From NCBI GenBank assembly GCA_043228905.1, contig JBHGNT010000016.1:9796001-9860000 (forward strand): a stretch of 64,000 nt of DNA, read 5' to 3'. The notes beneath the pieces were generated by a model. It ran no database searches and had not been told where the DNA came from. It saw only the letters and a list, made by a program, of their open reading frames with translations. Both the position numbers and the translations under genes were made by a program. Shown piece after piece: positions 1 through 10,316 of the stretch (position 1 is its first letter; each line of letters opens with the position of its first letter). Origin of the DNA: Azolla caroliniana (taxonomy: Eukaryota; Polypodiophyta).

Positions 1-495
1 GACCGTGATGAGGAATTAGACGAAGAATTCAATTTCGAACCGGCTGAAGAAGCCGAAGAAAGGAGCAGGGGCCGCAATCGTAGGGAAGAGCCGATGATAG
101 CCAAATCAGGGGGAAATATAGTCAAGAAGGGTACAAAGGCCAAGACCAAGACGTGGTTTGATGTAGTCAAAGGCCTGAAAACTGAAGACGAATTGGAGAC
201 AACCAATTCGGATGAGAGTAGAATTGAATCGAAAGTGTTTGATTCAATCGGAATGTTTGATTTGGACACGCCGAATCAACTAAAGGCCATGCAGAAAAAA
301 GGGCAACGAAGGACGCACCGACACCGTGGCAGCAAGGGAGCTAAGAAGGGCCGAACAAGTAGACAAGCCGACCGTAAGGGTTGAAGCGCACGGAATCAAA
401 CGGGTCAAGGAGCGCGAGCAAGGCGTGAAGCCAGAAGGAACCGAAGCGTAGATCCGGAGGAGTGGACGGAACTTCAAGTTGAGCTTGAGGGGGAG
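1..495 (+). pseudogene. 3' internal tail of a Ty1/copia element
   Basis: Lysine/glycine-rich, polar sequence with a 96-codon open stretch at 94-384. It ends in a purine-rich tract (GAGGGGGAG at 487-495) immediately before an LTR that begins TGTTGAGAGAC, which is the expected polypurine tract arrangement. No catalytic domain is visible. A similar purine-rich tail lies between the RNase H fragment and the LTR at 39739-39963, so I read this as the family's 3' tail rather than a separate gene. The rest of the element lies left of the window. Confidence 0.6.
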
Positions 496-878
496 TGTTG
501 AGAGACAAGCTCAACATTCAGTGCATAATCGGGTGCGTAAACTGGGTGAGTAAAACTGTGCGTACAATAGGCCGTAGTGGTGCGTAAACCTCGAGGCCGT
601 TAGAAAGATATTCCTCGAAAGGAATAGTTTTGGGAGTGAGTGTAGCGTCTCATTTATGAGCATCAAGTATTGTCAGTACTTGTGTCAGCCCGATTGTTAG
701 GGTTTTTATAAAAGGCGCTCATTGAGCACGATGTACAAAATACAGAGAGTGTCATAATTTTTGAAATTGAACTAAGTTGTCTGCTCTGCCTCTCCATCTC
801 CATCTCTGTGTTTTCTGAGTTCTCTGAATTGTGTACTCTGTGTTTCACATACGCTTCCGCACAACGTATTCTTTTACA
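496..878 (+). mobile_element. Copia LTR (TGTTGAGAGAC family)
   Basis: Starts TGTTGAGAGACAAGCTC after a polypurine tract and ends CTTTTACA, as do the related LTRs at 39964, 40450 and 45594 and, antisense, 38709-39086. Those at 40450, 45594 and 38709 are followed by an initiator-Met type primer-binding site. Here the LTR is followed instead by antisense gypsy LTR sequence, so this is a 3' LTR whose element probably inserted into that gypsy LTR. Confidence 0.75.
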
Positions 879-1341
879 ACGTGGAAAACCCCAAATGGGA
901 AAAAACCACGGGAGTCCCCAAACTCCAACTCTCACTACGCAAGGAGAATACAGCAGGGGAACACAGAGACAACGACCTCGTGCTCACAATCTTCGCCTGG
1001 CGGCAGTTACAACAAAGACTCTCTCTCTCTCTCTCTCTCTCTCGTTCCTCTGCTACACTCTGTACAACAATTACACCAATAACTCTATACAAAATAATGA
1101 CGTATATACTTACACTGTTTGCCCTAGGTCATATTTATACTAATATGACTTTCGGGCTATTTAAAAATATAGCCCCAATGGGCTAACAGAAACATATTTA
1201 CATATATGTCCCTTGATCCGGTGAGAGGTTCTCACTGGGCCTGCATCATCCGGTTCTCACCGGGTCTTCCTTGTCGGGCCTTCATCATCCGGTTCTCACC
1301 GGGCCTTCATCATCCCATCCGGAGGGACCGAAATCCTAACA
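879..1341 (-). mobile_element. Truncated antisense gypsy LTR
   Basis: Reverse complement of the solo LTR at 9597-10311. Shared blocks include the TTTGGGTTTTCCACGT region, the CT/GA microsatellite near 1021-1043, and the terminal block beginning TGTTAGGA (read antisense from 1341). About 250 bp of the other end is missing where the copia LTR abuts, consistent with the copia element having landed inside it. Confidence 0.75.
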
Positions 1342-1814
1342 AAGACATGCATACAATTTATGAAAGGCAATGCATGATTGCCATTTGGCTCTCATGCATG
1401 ACATGTGATGCATGATAACCACGTCACTCATTCAAGCTCTCATGTATGAGAATTTACATGTGAAAAATATAATGATGAAAATATAGTTTTAAGAAAACAA
1501 CTTAACGTAGTGGTAAGTCAATTGTCTCCTATCTTGGAGGTGCAATGTTTAAAACGTTACTTGCACCCCTCAATATGCACAAAATGCCATAGGCCCTAGG
1601 TTTATTTTCAAGTATTTTGTGTAATGTTCGCACAGCACACGTGTACATGTTTATCCATAAATCTAGCCTTTCTTTTCCTGATTCTCATGTCATTCATATT
1701 TACAACATGCTAACGCACACATGTAAGGTGCACATTGCACCTTCTCGATTTAGTTTGTTCCACACGATTTTCGCACCATTGCCAAAATTTGCACGACAGC
1801 AGCCACAGTAATGG
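1342..1814. other. AT-rich non-coding with a SINE-like segment
   Basis: No coding signal. It begins with several ATGCAT-type palindromes, followed by a segment around 1495-1575 with a tRNA A-box-like TAGTGGTAAGTCA and a degenerate B-box-like region. Related segments lie near 26495-26575 and 36689-36760, each after a similar AT-rich lead-in, so this may be a dispersed tRNA-derived SINE family. The identification rests on box-like motifs only. Confidence 0.4.
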
Positions 1815-2371
1815 ATACATTTCCACTACCATTAAATATATAGCTTCTTGGATGGGTTCAACGGCTACAACCAGATTCACATGCATCCGGATGATTAGGA
1901 GAAGACAACATTTGTTACTGAATGGGGGGGGGGGGGGGGGGTCTTTGTCGTTGTAGTAATAATGTTCGAATTGAAGAGCGCCTTGACGTCATTTCAGTGT
2001 ATCATTATGGAAATCTTTGGTGAATATATCCCAACATTCATGCAGGTGTTTTTAGACAATTTCATAGTCTACAGCCGGACAGCGGAGCACTTGGCTCACC
2101 TCCGGATGTGTTTGGAGAAATGCGGTAACACGTGCTTAAGCTTGAATCCGGCAACATGTTCTTTCGAAGTAGCAAGCAGTGCCCTATTGGGTTATATCAT
2201 CAGTAAGGAAGGAATTGTCGTAGACCCAAACAAAGTAAAAGTTATTCTCGTAGCACTAGCACCTGCAAACGCAAAGGCATTAAGCTAACTTCTTGGCCAG
2301 ATTTGGTGGCGGAGTCGAATGCTCTAATATCTAGTAGATTTTGCCACACCATTACATATTGTGGTGCATTG
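1815..2371 (+). pseudogene. Ty3/gypsy reverse transcriptase fragment
   Basis: Translated in shifting frames it shows gypsy RT core blocks: a FLDGFNGYNQ-like block near 1845, an EKTTFVTEW block near 1895, a SALTSFQ block near 1982, VFLDNF in place of YLDD near 2048, then the RT C-terminal region up to about 2300 and a connection-like block to 2371. The VFLDN motif has lost one catalytic Asp. An 18-base poly-G run at 1924-1941 sits where the block before motif C should continue. The reading breaks off at the inserted antisense LTR at 2372. Protease, gag and integrase are absent. Confidence 0.8.
1924..1941 (+). repeat. Poly-G tract (18 bases)
   Basis: An uninterrupted run of about 18 G inside the degraded RT, after codons for EKTTFVTEW. 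The ancestral sequence probably had a short G run from TGG GG codons that expanded by slippage. Its length could be a sequencing or assembly error. Confidence 0.8.
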
Positions 2372-2846
2372 TGTTAACTCTTAGGGCCGGACAATGGCCT
2401 AACACAGGGTGTCTACGGAAGACACTTCACCAAAGGGTGTTATGGCAACAGGATTAGACTCAACGATTAATCCGACTTAATTAAGTTACTTAACATGATC
2501 GTCTTTCATAATCACACGGGTAAGATATAACAATTAAGGTAGAACGGCAATTAACACAGAGAGATAACAACACTAAGCTTTATTAATTAACCGCTATTCA
2601 TTACATTGTATCCGGGCCTTTAAATAGGTTTCTGGTCTGTATTACAAAACGGTGCCATCCGCACCTGTTCGGGATCGGTCCGGATCCGGAACGGCATACC
2701 GATTCCAGTCCGTCCGTCCACACTCATAGCTTACTTACAACCATTCCTACTAATTAAGTAACTCCCCGTTTCACACTCTGGACTCCTTTGCCGGCTGGTA
2801 ACACATGGCACGCCCGTGGGACAGTACCTTGTACGTCGAATCCACA
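2372..2846 (-). mobile_element. Antisense LTR of a CC-ORF element
   Basis: Read antisense it begins TGTGGATTCGACGTACAAGG, followed by a CCCACGGGCGTGCC block shared with the LTRs at 7458, 28313 and 44794. The left edge begins TGTTAAC and interrupts the gypsy RT at 2371. To its right is a purine-rich GCGAGGGTCGG tract directly after the CC ORF stop, the arrangement of ORF, polypurine tract and 3' LTR. An antisense TTTAAATA-type promoter box is visible near 2620. Confidence 0.7.
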
Positions 2847-2869
2847 ACCGACCCTCGCTATTCTTCGTC

Positions 2870-4956
2870 CAAAATATCCAGAATTCTTTGTTCGAGAGTC
2901 TCCAATGGTTCATCTGGAATTGGTTGTTGTTGTTGTTGTTGTTGCTCTGTTGATGTCTGCTACGACGAGTCCGTTGATGGCTGCTGCGGCTGCTCCTCCG
3001 TTTGTTGCTCTGACACCGGCGTCTCCGTCGTTGCTCCCTTCATCGTAGTGGTCTCCGGTTGACTGGTTCTGGGCTGGCCCTCAGCCGGCGACGGTTCCTC
3101 ATCACTAAGGTTAACCGTTGCCGCTTCTTGTGCTTTTTCTTCCCGAACCCGGGACCGCTCGTAGCTTTCAAACTGGATTTGAGCGTCCAGCCTATCATCG
3201 TCTAGCTGGGCTACGAGTTGCCTGACCTGCGCCAGTTGTTCATCCGCCAGGACTTGGAAGTCGTCGGCCAGCTCGTCCCGTATGGCAGTGAATTCCTCGG
3301 AAGTCAACGTATAGCAATTGGAGTTCCGCCGCGTTTTGTGCCCACTTTGTCCACCATCTTACGGAGCTTTCGTCAATCAAGTGTTTTGTTTGATTTAGCC
3401 ATGCCCAAAGGATGGACTGAATCCGGCCCGTTCCCAATTGCGATTTGGTTTCTGCCGCTTGCCGTTCCTCCTTCAGTTGCTTGATGATTTTGACGTTGTC
3501 TTCCGCCTGCTCCTTGTAATGCGTCAATTGCCTTTGATATGTGCTTTGTAATTTCTGCAATACCGTTGACGCTCTCTCCTTTTCTTCCTACTGCTGCCTC
3601 TAGAGATCCATCCGGACCTTCTCCGTCTCGTCCAAGCGTCTTGTATTTTCCGCACGTTCGTCGGCGATCGCCGTCACGGCCCGATCAACTTCCTGTTGGA
3701 GCTCGGCCATCCGTTCCTTATGCTCCGTTTCCAGCCGTTTGTAGTCCCGGTGTAGGTGCTCAAAATCATCTATCTTTTGCTTGAGCCGTGCGTTGATCTG
3801 TCGACGGGCCCGGTCCTCGCGGTCCTTCTGCTGGCGGAGCTCTTCCTTTAGCCGTTCAATTTCCGTTTCCGCCGTCTTCCGCAGCTTGTCCTTTTCCTGC
3901 AACACTTTATCTTTTTCCTCCCTTAGCCGGTCGTACGCTTGATGACCTTTCCGGAGGCTCTCCTCTGCCCGGCGGAGGTTCTCAGCAGTCTTCTTTAATT
4001 CGGCTTCGGCCGCTGTCTTCAATTCCCGTTCACGGCTCCTTAGCGCTTCTTGTGCGGCAAGTTCATCTCTCAATTCCGCAAGCTCCTGGGCTTGCGCCGC
4101 ATCTCTCGCCGGAACGGTTTCCGTTGCCGGGGTCTTATTGGTATGTACAGGTCGATCCGTTTCTTTATTCTGTACACTTACCGGAGTCACCGGTGATTGG
4201 ATCTGTGTTGCCGTTAAGGCCATTTTGGCCATCTCTGTCGTGACCTGATCAAGTCATTTTCAAGGCACCGGATTCTGGACCGGGCCGTCTCTATTTGTTC
4301 GGTTGTGACGAGCAACCGTTCGCTTTGCGCTCTTTCTTCCGCCTCAATATACCCCACTGCTCCGGCAATCTGTTCGCCTATCCACCGGAGCCACAGGCTA
4401 CCGGTGCATTGTTGTGCTTGCACGGAGGTTTGACAGATTGGCTCACTTGTAGATGGGTGGTCCCGCTTGGTTGCACCGAGTTGCAATTCCGTTTCTGCCC
4501 GTGGACGATCTCGATCGCCGCACACAACCCGTCTGCGATCAATACCGGCCAATCCACCTTGATCCCTTCATAGGTGGCGATGATCATCCCTGCCTGGTTC
4601 TGCGGCATGACAGGGGGTCTAGGGTACACATGGCCGTATTCGTGGAGCACACGAGCAATCTCGCGGAATAACATATCTCCGCCGCCCTGTGTCCGGTAGC
4701 CCTTGCTGGCTAGGGAGTACTCACCAAAATACCTGATGAGTTGCTCCGGGATCGGATTGTCAATCGTAAGTATGCCTCCCTCTGGAAGGCCTGTTAACGC
4801 GCGAATTGCCTCCGCCGTTATGACCTCTGTGTCGATTTCTTTGATCACCTTGTCGGCTTCTTTGTGTGGCGGTACTTCCATCATCATCAAGAAGCCCTCG
4901 AGCCCGTGTTGCTTTAGCCATGTCTTGGCGGCTTCCGACAGCGTTTGCGGGTCCAT
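2870..4956 (-). pseudogene. CC ORF, copy a: N-domain plus long coiled coil (near complete, frameshifted)
   Basis: Starts MDPQTLSEAAKTWLKQHG at 4956 and can be followed to a stop near 2870. The first ~155 residues form a compact domain with blocks ITAEAIRALTGLPEGG, RYFGEY, LFREIARVLHEYG, YPRPPVMPQNQAG and IIATYEG..VDW. After a frameshift near 4500 comes a long, highly charged heptad-type coiled coil (about 4230-3240) rich in E, K, R, Q and A, then an acidic/proline-rich segment, a poly-Gln run encoded by CAA repeats (about 2923-2945) and a C-terminus near ILDILDEE. At least three frameshifts break it. The stop lies next to a polypurine tract and the 3' LTR, so this is the last ORF of its element. 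No Pfam family is recognised; it could be a divergent gag or an env-position accessory protein. Confidence 0.65.
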
Positions 4957-5514
4957 GTCTGTGTCGAGGTCGGATTGCGGTGGCGAGGTTGGATGGTGAT
5001 GAGAGTGAGATTGAGAGAGAGAGAGTTCAGAAGGCGGGGGTTCTCTATGCGTAGGTTCTTGTCTGATGATCTTGCAGCGCCTTGGTGCTTCTGTGCTCCT
5101 GGGTTCGCGAAAGTAAAGGGTCTCCACGCGCAGTGGTTTTTCTCTGTGCATTCTGGCGCCTTTTTCGAGTGTGTGCACGTCGTGTACTAAAATAGCATTA
5201 TGTCCTGTGGTGGCGCTTTAAATGCCCACTACGTACCTTTTCGCTCCTCGCTCTTTCATCCATTTATTCCTCGCTTTTGCATGATTACTTCATTTTTTTT
5301 TAATTTTTTTTTTTGATTATTATTATTATTATTATTATTATTAGTGTGACGTTACTTGTCCGTTGGTCCTCTCGGACCCTTACCGGCCTCATTCTCCCTC
5401 CACATGCACACGTGTGTGCATGTGTTCACATACATATCGACTCACAATTACATTTATGTTCCCTACACATATACAACATCATCATGATAATATTCGACCC
5501 TCGCTCATCACACT
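4957..5514 (-). other. Region upstream of CC ORF copy a
   Basis: Antisense to 4957-5178 lies a pyrimidine-rich stretch (CTCTCTCTCTC, CACTCTCATCACC) ending CACAG just before the ATG, which resembles a 3' splice acceptor. Further right are T-rich tracts (5292-5314), an ATT microsatellite (about 5314-5342) and a CACACGTGTGTGCATGTG segment. I see no second LTR matching 2372-2846, so the 5' part of this element is missing or too decayed. Confidence 0.4.
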
Positions 5515-7457
5515 TGAGCGACCACTAAGGAGACCCCCCGTTGGAGACGTAGTCGAAGACTAATACATGGCAGAGATAGCAACGACGAAATGTGCGATAA
5601 TGGTGACGATGATGTGCGAGAAATCGAATTTATGATGAGTAGGAAATCGAATCACTAATGTGCAAGAAATGGCGACCACAATGTGTTGGAAATGGCCATG
5701 ATAACAAAAAAAAAAGAAACAATCATAGCGACAACCGGAATGACAGAGATAGACAACAATGATGGCCGGACTGAAGACGAGTGGGACGACAACTAGACAG
5801 CCGGAAAGACATGGCCGTTCGTGCTGAACAACAACGGAGATGACCGGGGACGATGGCCGGGATGAACGAAGACAGTCGAACAAGGTGGACAGTGACAGAT
5901 ATGCGAAGCGACAAAGACCGTTGAAGAACGACTTGATGGTCGGAAACGGCCGAACGGATGGACAGAAGAATGAACGAAGGATTGGAAAGATATGGTCAGA
6001 GAGGGACAGCCAGACCGACCGATAGACAGCAACCAAGAACAGTCGGCGGTCGGAGACCGGTCAAAAAGCGGATAGAGACGGTTGGAAAAACATGAAAGAC
6101 AGAAAAGACGCGGTCGGACGGGCCAATCGGTCGGCACGGTGACGGAGCCGGGACGACGATTGGACGACGGTGGCCACATACCAACAGCCAAGAAGTGGCC
6201 GGAGTGGTCGGACAGCATCCAGAACGGCCGGATAGCAACGGGGGCTCGACAACCAACGACAGGAACAATGATGACGCCAAAAGAAGACGGGAGAGACACT
6301 GGCCGAAGATGGAGTCGGCTGGATAGAGGCCGAACAGTGGAAAGCTCGAGAAAAGCATCGGTGATGGAGCGGAAGACGACCGAAATGGCTAGAGATGGGT
6401 GCAGCCGGACAAAAGCTGAACAGACTGCCGAAAAACCGGCCAGAACGGACCGGACGACGATCGGAACGGGCCGGATCGATGGCCAGAACGGCGATACCGA
6501 CAGAGACTAACGAGAGGCCGGAAAAGTGCCGACCAGAGAGCGGTTGGAGTGGCCGAAGCGACGGACGACGACAGACAGAGACGACGCCGGAGACGGAGAC
6601 GAAAAAGAAAACATACAGAACATCAGAAGGTGAGACAGCTAGAAGGGCCGGACAGAGATCGACAACAATGACAAACAACAGAGAAAGATGGAAGACGCGA
6701 CAGATATAGACAGACAGGTGTTGGTTACGACAAACAACAGAGAAAGATGGAAGACGCGACAGATATAGACAGACAGGTGTTGGTTACGACAAACAACAGA
6801 GAAAGATGGAAGACGCGACAGATATAGACAGACGGCCAATGATGACAACCAAAATAGCCAAAACAGAGGAAGGAAGAGAGAAGAAGGGAAGATTTCCAGA
6901 AGAAATCGAACAAGAAGAGATCGCAGAGAAGAAAGAAGAGGAATGAGAAGCAACAATGGAAGAACAGAATAAAACAAGAAAAAGAGAGAAGAGAAAGAGA
7001 GGAGAAGAAGAGGAGGAGGAGGAGGAAGGAGAAGCACCAGTTCGAAGCAACTAAAGAAAAACAGAAGATAACAACAAGAAGGAAAAAAGAAACATAGGGG
7101 CATGTGAAGAATTTCGGAAACATGAGGGTAGACTAACAAATTTCATAAATGTAAGGGTACATACTTAAAAATTTTAAAAATCAAACGGTACCTACGAAAT
7201 TTCGAAAACTCATCAACCTAAACGAAATGGATGCGATTGACACACAACCCACAAAATCAACAAAAGGAAGATACACATACACAGAACGTTTTTGGACCCA
7301 TGATATCAATGTTTGTGAACCGACAGAACAAGCATGTTCGTGTCGATGAAGATTCGCTGACCGACGGAGATGTTCAAGTCAAGTACTCCGATCGAGGGAG
7401 TCGATCGTTGAGAGGACCGATGTAAATTTCGGTCGAAGAAAGATTATGATCAAGGCA
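5515..7457 (+). mobile_element. LARD A: purine-rich non-coding LTR-element interior
   Basis: Opens with GACCACTAAGGAGACCCCCC, a leader also found after the LTR ending at 28781, and closes directly on the LTR at 7458. The interior is strongly A/G-rich on the plus strand with many GGCCGGA and GACGACG motifs, no domain, and no conserved frame. Long antisense open frames rich in Leu, Ser, Phe and Val are by-products of purine bias. The part near 6110-6250 matches LARD C at 27080-27200. The last ~220 bp matches the sequence before LTR 28313. This fits a large retrotransposon derivative with no proteins of its own. Confidence 0.6.
6670..6836 (+). repeat. 59-bp tandem repeat, about three copies
   Basis: The block starting GACAAACAACAGAG recurs at 6670, 6729 and 6788, spacing 59 bp, nearly identical. 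It lies inside the LARD A interior and looks like local replication slippage or unequal exchange. Confidence 0.9.
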
Positions 7458-7999
7458 TGTGGGATCAACGTGCAAGGCACTCTCCCACGGGCGTGCCATA
7501 TTGTGTTACCGTACGAGATGTACGGGTGATTGATGAGTGTGATAAGTGAGGGTGAAAGATGTAATGTATGTGTAATGTTATACGATTATGAGTGTGAATG
7601 TAAGTGTGAGTGTGGTGGATACAAAGAGGTGTGAGTGAGTGATTAGGTGTGAATGCCCAAGGGGACTTGCACTCTTGTGTATCTACCCTTTTGTAACTAT
7701 TTAACCCCCCTTATGGGGATTCCGCATGAAGGAAGACAAGGATCATTTCTCTCTCTATCTCTCTTTTGTCATTTCTCTCTCTCTCTCTCTTCCCTTACGT
7801 TGAACCCCCTTGGGAGGGGGGTGGAGCCATTCTAGGCACCACCCCCCACCCCGTAATGCTTCTCAATCACTTGTCAACATCGTCATGATCTCTCTCACCA
7901 TCATACTCTTCATCATCTTTGCTATTTCACCATGTCTATCTTCGTCATCGTTAACCATCATCATCCTTAACCCTAACCCTAACTCTAAAACCTACAACA
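7458..7999 (+). mobile_element. LTR shared by LARD A and the downstream gypsy pol
   Basis: Begins TGTGGGATCAACGTGCAAGG and ends CCTACAACA. It contains the CCCACGGGCGTGCC block, a TATA-like CTATTTAACCCC near 7697, a CT microsatellite, an AACCCCCTTGGGAGGGGGG block and telomere-type TAACCC repeats near 7970-7985. LARD A lies on its left and gypsy pol on its right, with no visible leader or gag. Confidence 0.8.
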
Positions 8000-9470
8000 C
8001 ATTGGATACCATTCCAATGGATGGAGCATAAGGAAAAGGTGTACCAAGCCTTAAAAGTGATGCTATCCTAGGCTCCATTAGCATAACCGCCAAGTTGGAC
8101 AAGAGACATTCACGTTTTTGTAGATGCATTGGATATTGCAATTGGCAACGTACTAATGCAACTTACAGAGCCAAACTGGTACTAGACAGTATACTATGCA
8201 AGCCAAAAACTCTTTAAGGCAGAGCGGAACTATTTGACTACGGAACGGGAAGCATTGGGAATGAATATACAACGTTACAAAATATAGGCACTATCTATTG
8301 GGACGGAAATTCTCATTCCCTGTAGATCATTGGACTCTACTACTAGAGGAGTTTAAGTTCGATATTTATCATCAACCTAGCGTCTAGCACGCTGTGGTAG
8401 ATTACTTCAAACAGATGGACTTCGGAGAAATAGGTGACGGACTACAGGACAAGTTTCAGGACGCTCAATCATTTCAAGTCATAGCTGGCGAATCAGCAAC
8501 CGGGGCAGTACAATGTGAAGAAAAATTGATCATAGACATGCAGTAGTTCTTAAGTACCGGCCTACCACCCGAAGAGATGAGTCAGGAGGAGCGGAAGCGG
8601 CTGACGGTTCGGAGCTGACACTTTTGTATCATACAAGACATGTTGTATCACAAAGGAGGGGATGCATTACGAAGACGAGCGGTCCGAAGCGATGAGAAGG
8701 ATGCGGTATTACGGGAAGCTCATTGCGGAGTAGCCAACGGACACTATGCTGGAGAGGCAACAACCAGGAAGATTTGGAGGAGCGGCTTGTGGTGGCCAAA
8801 TACCCTGAAAGATTCAATCCGGTATTGCCACAAATATGACTTGTGTCAAAGAATGGGTCAACCCACAAGTCGGTGCTGCCACTGGAGCCATTCTAGAAAT
8901 GGGAATTAGATTTCGTCGGGCCTTTTAAGTTGGCGGTAGCACGTACCAGAAATAGGTATATCATAGTTGCCATGGATTACTCCACCAAATGGGTGGAAGG
9001 TAAGGCACTACGCAATAACACAACAACGTTGACCATGAAATTTCTGTATGAAACATCTGGTGTCGGTTCGGATGTCCGATTGAATTAATCAATGATCATG
9101 GAGGGAACTTCATTGGCTAGGTATTAGAGAGCTTGATGCTTTTTTACGTCGTCGTACATAAAAGAAGCACCCATACTACTCGCAGGCTAACGGACTAGCC
9201 GAATCAACAGACAAGATGCTCTAGAAAATATTGTGAACGAGAACCGGACAAATTAGGACACAAAGTTACAAAGTGCGTTGTGGGTGTACCGAACCAGTTA
9301 CAAGACAAGAATCTGATCGACACCATTCCGGCGGGCTTTCGGATTGGAAGCGGTGATGCCGATGGAATTCGACATTCCGAGTTTATGCGTGCAGGTACGA
9401 GAACAACTGAGTGAACAAGAGTCGGAACGGATGCAGTTGGAGAAATTGCTTGAACTCGAAGACATCAGAT
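8000..9470 (+). pseudogene. Ty3/gypsy RT end, RNase H and integrase fragment
   Basis: The remains read as gypsy RNase H (blocks near 8110-8400, including a KFSFPVDHWTLL-like stretch, FKFDIYHQP and VVDYF), then the integrase zinc-binding region (near 8640-8860: REAHCGVANGHYAGE, WWPNTLK, CDLCQRMGQPT), the catalytic core (DFVGPF near 8910, AESTDKM near 9200) and the C-terminal block LEAVMPMEFDIPSL at 9344-9390. Many stops and frameshifts. Gag, protease and most of RT are deleted between the LTR and this segment. The reading changes near 9470 straight into CC ORF sequence. Confidence 0.75.
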
Positions 9471-9591
9471 ATAGAGTCTACTGCACCTATAGTTGGAGGG
9501 GAGAATGTGTTGTTCCGGGAAATCGTGAAGGTTGTGCCGGAGTATGGGTTCGTGCATCCATGGCCACTAGCAATGCAAAGAATAGAGCCAA

Positions 9592-9596
9592 CTTCA
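9592..9596 (+). other. Target-site duplication CTTCA (left)
   Basis: CTTCA directly precedes TGTTAGG of the solo LTR and is repeated at 10312-10316 after its CA end. Removing the LTR and one copy keeps the N-R-A-N-F-I-I-A-T reading of the CC ORF. Confidence 0.9.
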
Positions 9597-10311
9597 TGTT
9601 AGGAAACATGTCCCTCCGGATGGGAAATGAGAAGAACAGTACTGATGAGCAAACTCGGCTGAGGCCGAAATCGGATGTGGAAGACCCGGCTACAGAAGAC
9701 TCAGTGAGAACCGGATGACGAGTACCCGGCAAGAGCCGGATGGTGAAGACCCGGTGAGAACCGGATGAGGAGTACCCGGCTACGGAGGATCCGATGAGAA
9801 CAGGATGAGGAGTACTCGGCAAGAGCCGGATGGTGAAGACTGGTGAGAAGTGCTCACCGGATGAAGGGACATATCTGTAAATATGTTTCTGAGAGTCCAT
9901 CGGGGCTATATTTGTAAATAGCCGAAAAGTCATATTAGTATAAATATGACTTAGGGCAAACCCTTCTTAGAGTCGTTGTCATTCTTGTTGGTGCAAGACT
10001 AGAGAGTGCGTAACTATGTACAGAGAGAGAGAGAGAGGAAGAGGTCGTTGCCTCTGATTGTAACCGCCGCCTATGGCGAAGATAGCAAGCTCGAGGTCGT
10101 GGCCTCGGTGCTTTCTTATTGTACATTCTGACATAGGCATAGTTTGCGGTCTGTGCGCTACCGTGGTTTTTCCCGAGTTTGGGTTTTCCACGTAAACATC
10201 CTGTGTACTCTTCTCTCTATCGTGTTGTGCTTTCATTCCCTGTTTTCTGTGTTTTATTCTAGGCTCGGTTGTGGCCGAGCGTTGTTCATCGGGAGCGTGT
10301 AGTTCTTGTCA
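9597..10311 (+). mobile_element. Solo gypsy LTR (715 bp) with 5-bp TSD
   Basis: Begins TGTTAGGAAACATG and ends TTCTTGTCA, flanked by CTTCA on both sides. Its first third carries many short CCGGATGA/CCCGG-type direct repeats (9665-9860), then ATAAATATGACTTAGG, a GA microsatellite and a TTTGGGTTTTCCACGT block. The antisense LTR at 879-1341 is a second copy. There is no internal region, so it is most simply the product of LTR-LTR recombination. Confidence 0.9.
9665..9860 (+). repeat. CCGGATG-type subrepeats in LTR
   Basis: Short units of roughly 20-30 bp combining GAGAACCGGATGA, GAGTACCCGGC and AAGAGCCGGATGG recur about eight times. The copy at 1210-1320 has fewer, so the array length varies between LTR copies. 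Confidence 0.75.
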
Positions 10312-10316
10312 CTTCA
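10312..10316 (+). other. Target-site duplication CTTCA (right)
   Basis: Second copy of CTTCA following the terminal CA of the solo LTR. Confidence 0.9.

Noticed and set aside
5560-7139. Several long antisense ORFs rich in Leu, Ser, Phe and Val that look like membrane proteins
   Set aside because: They are the complement of purine-rich LARD DNA; overlapping frames look alike, there is no conserved domain, and the same pattern recurs in LARD B and C. Composition explains them.
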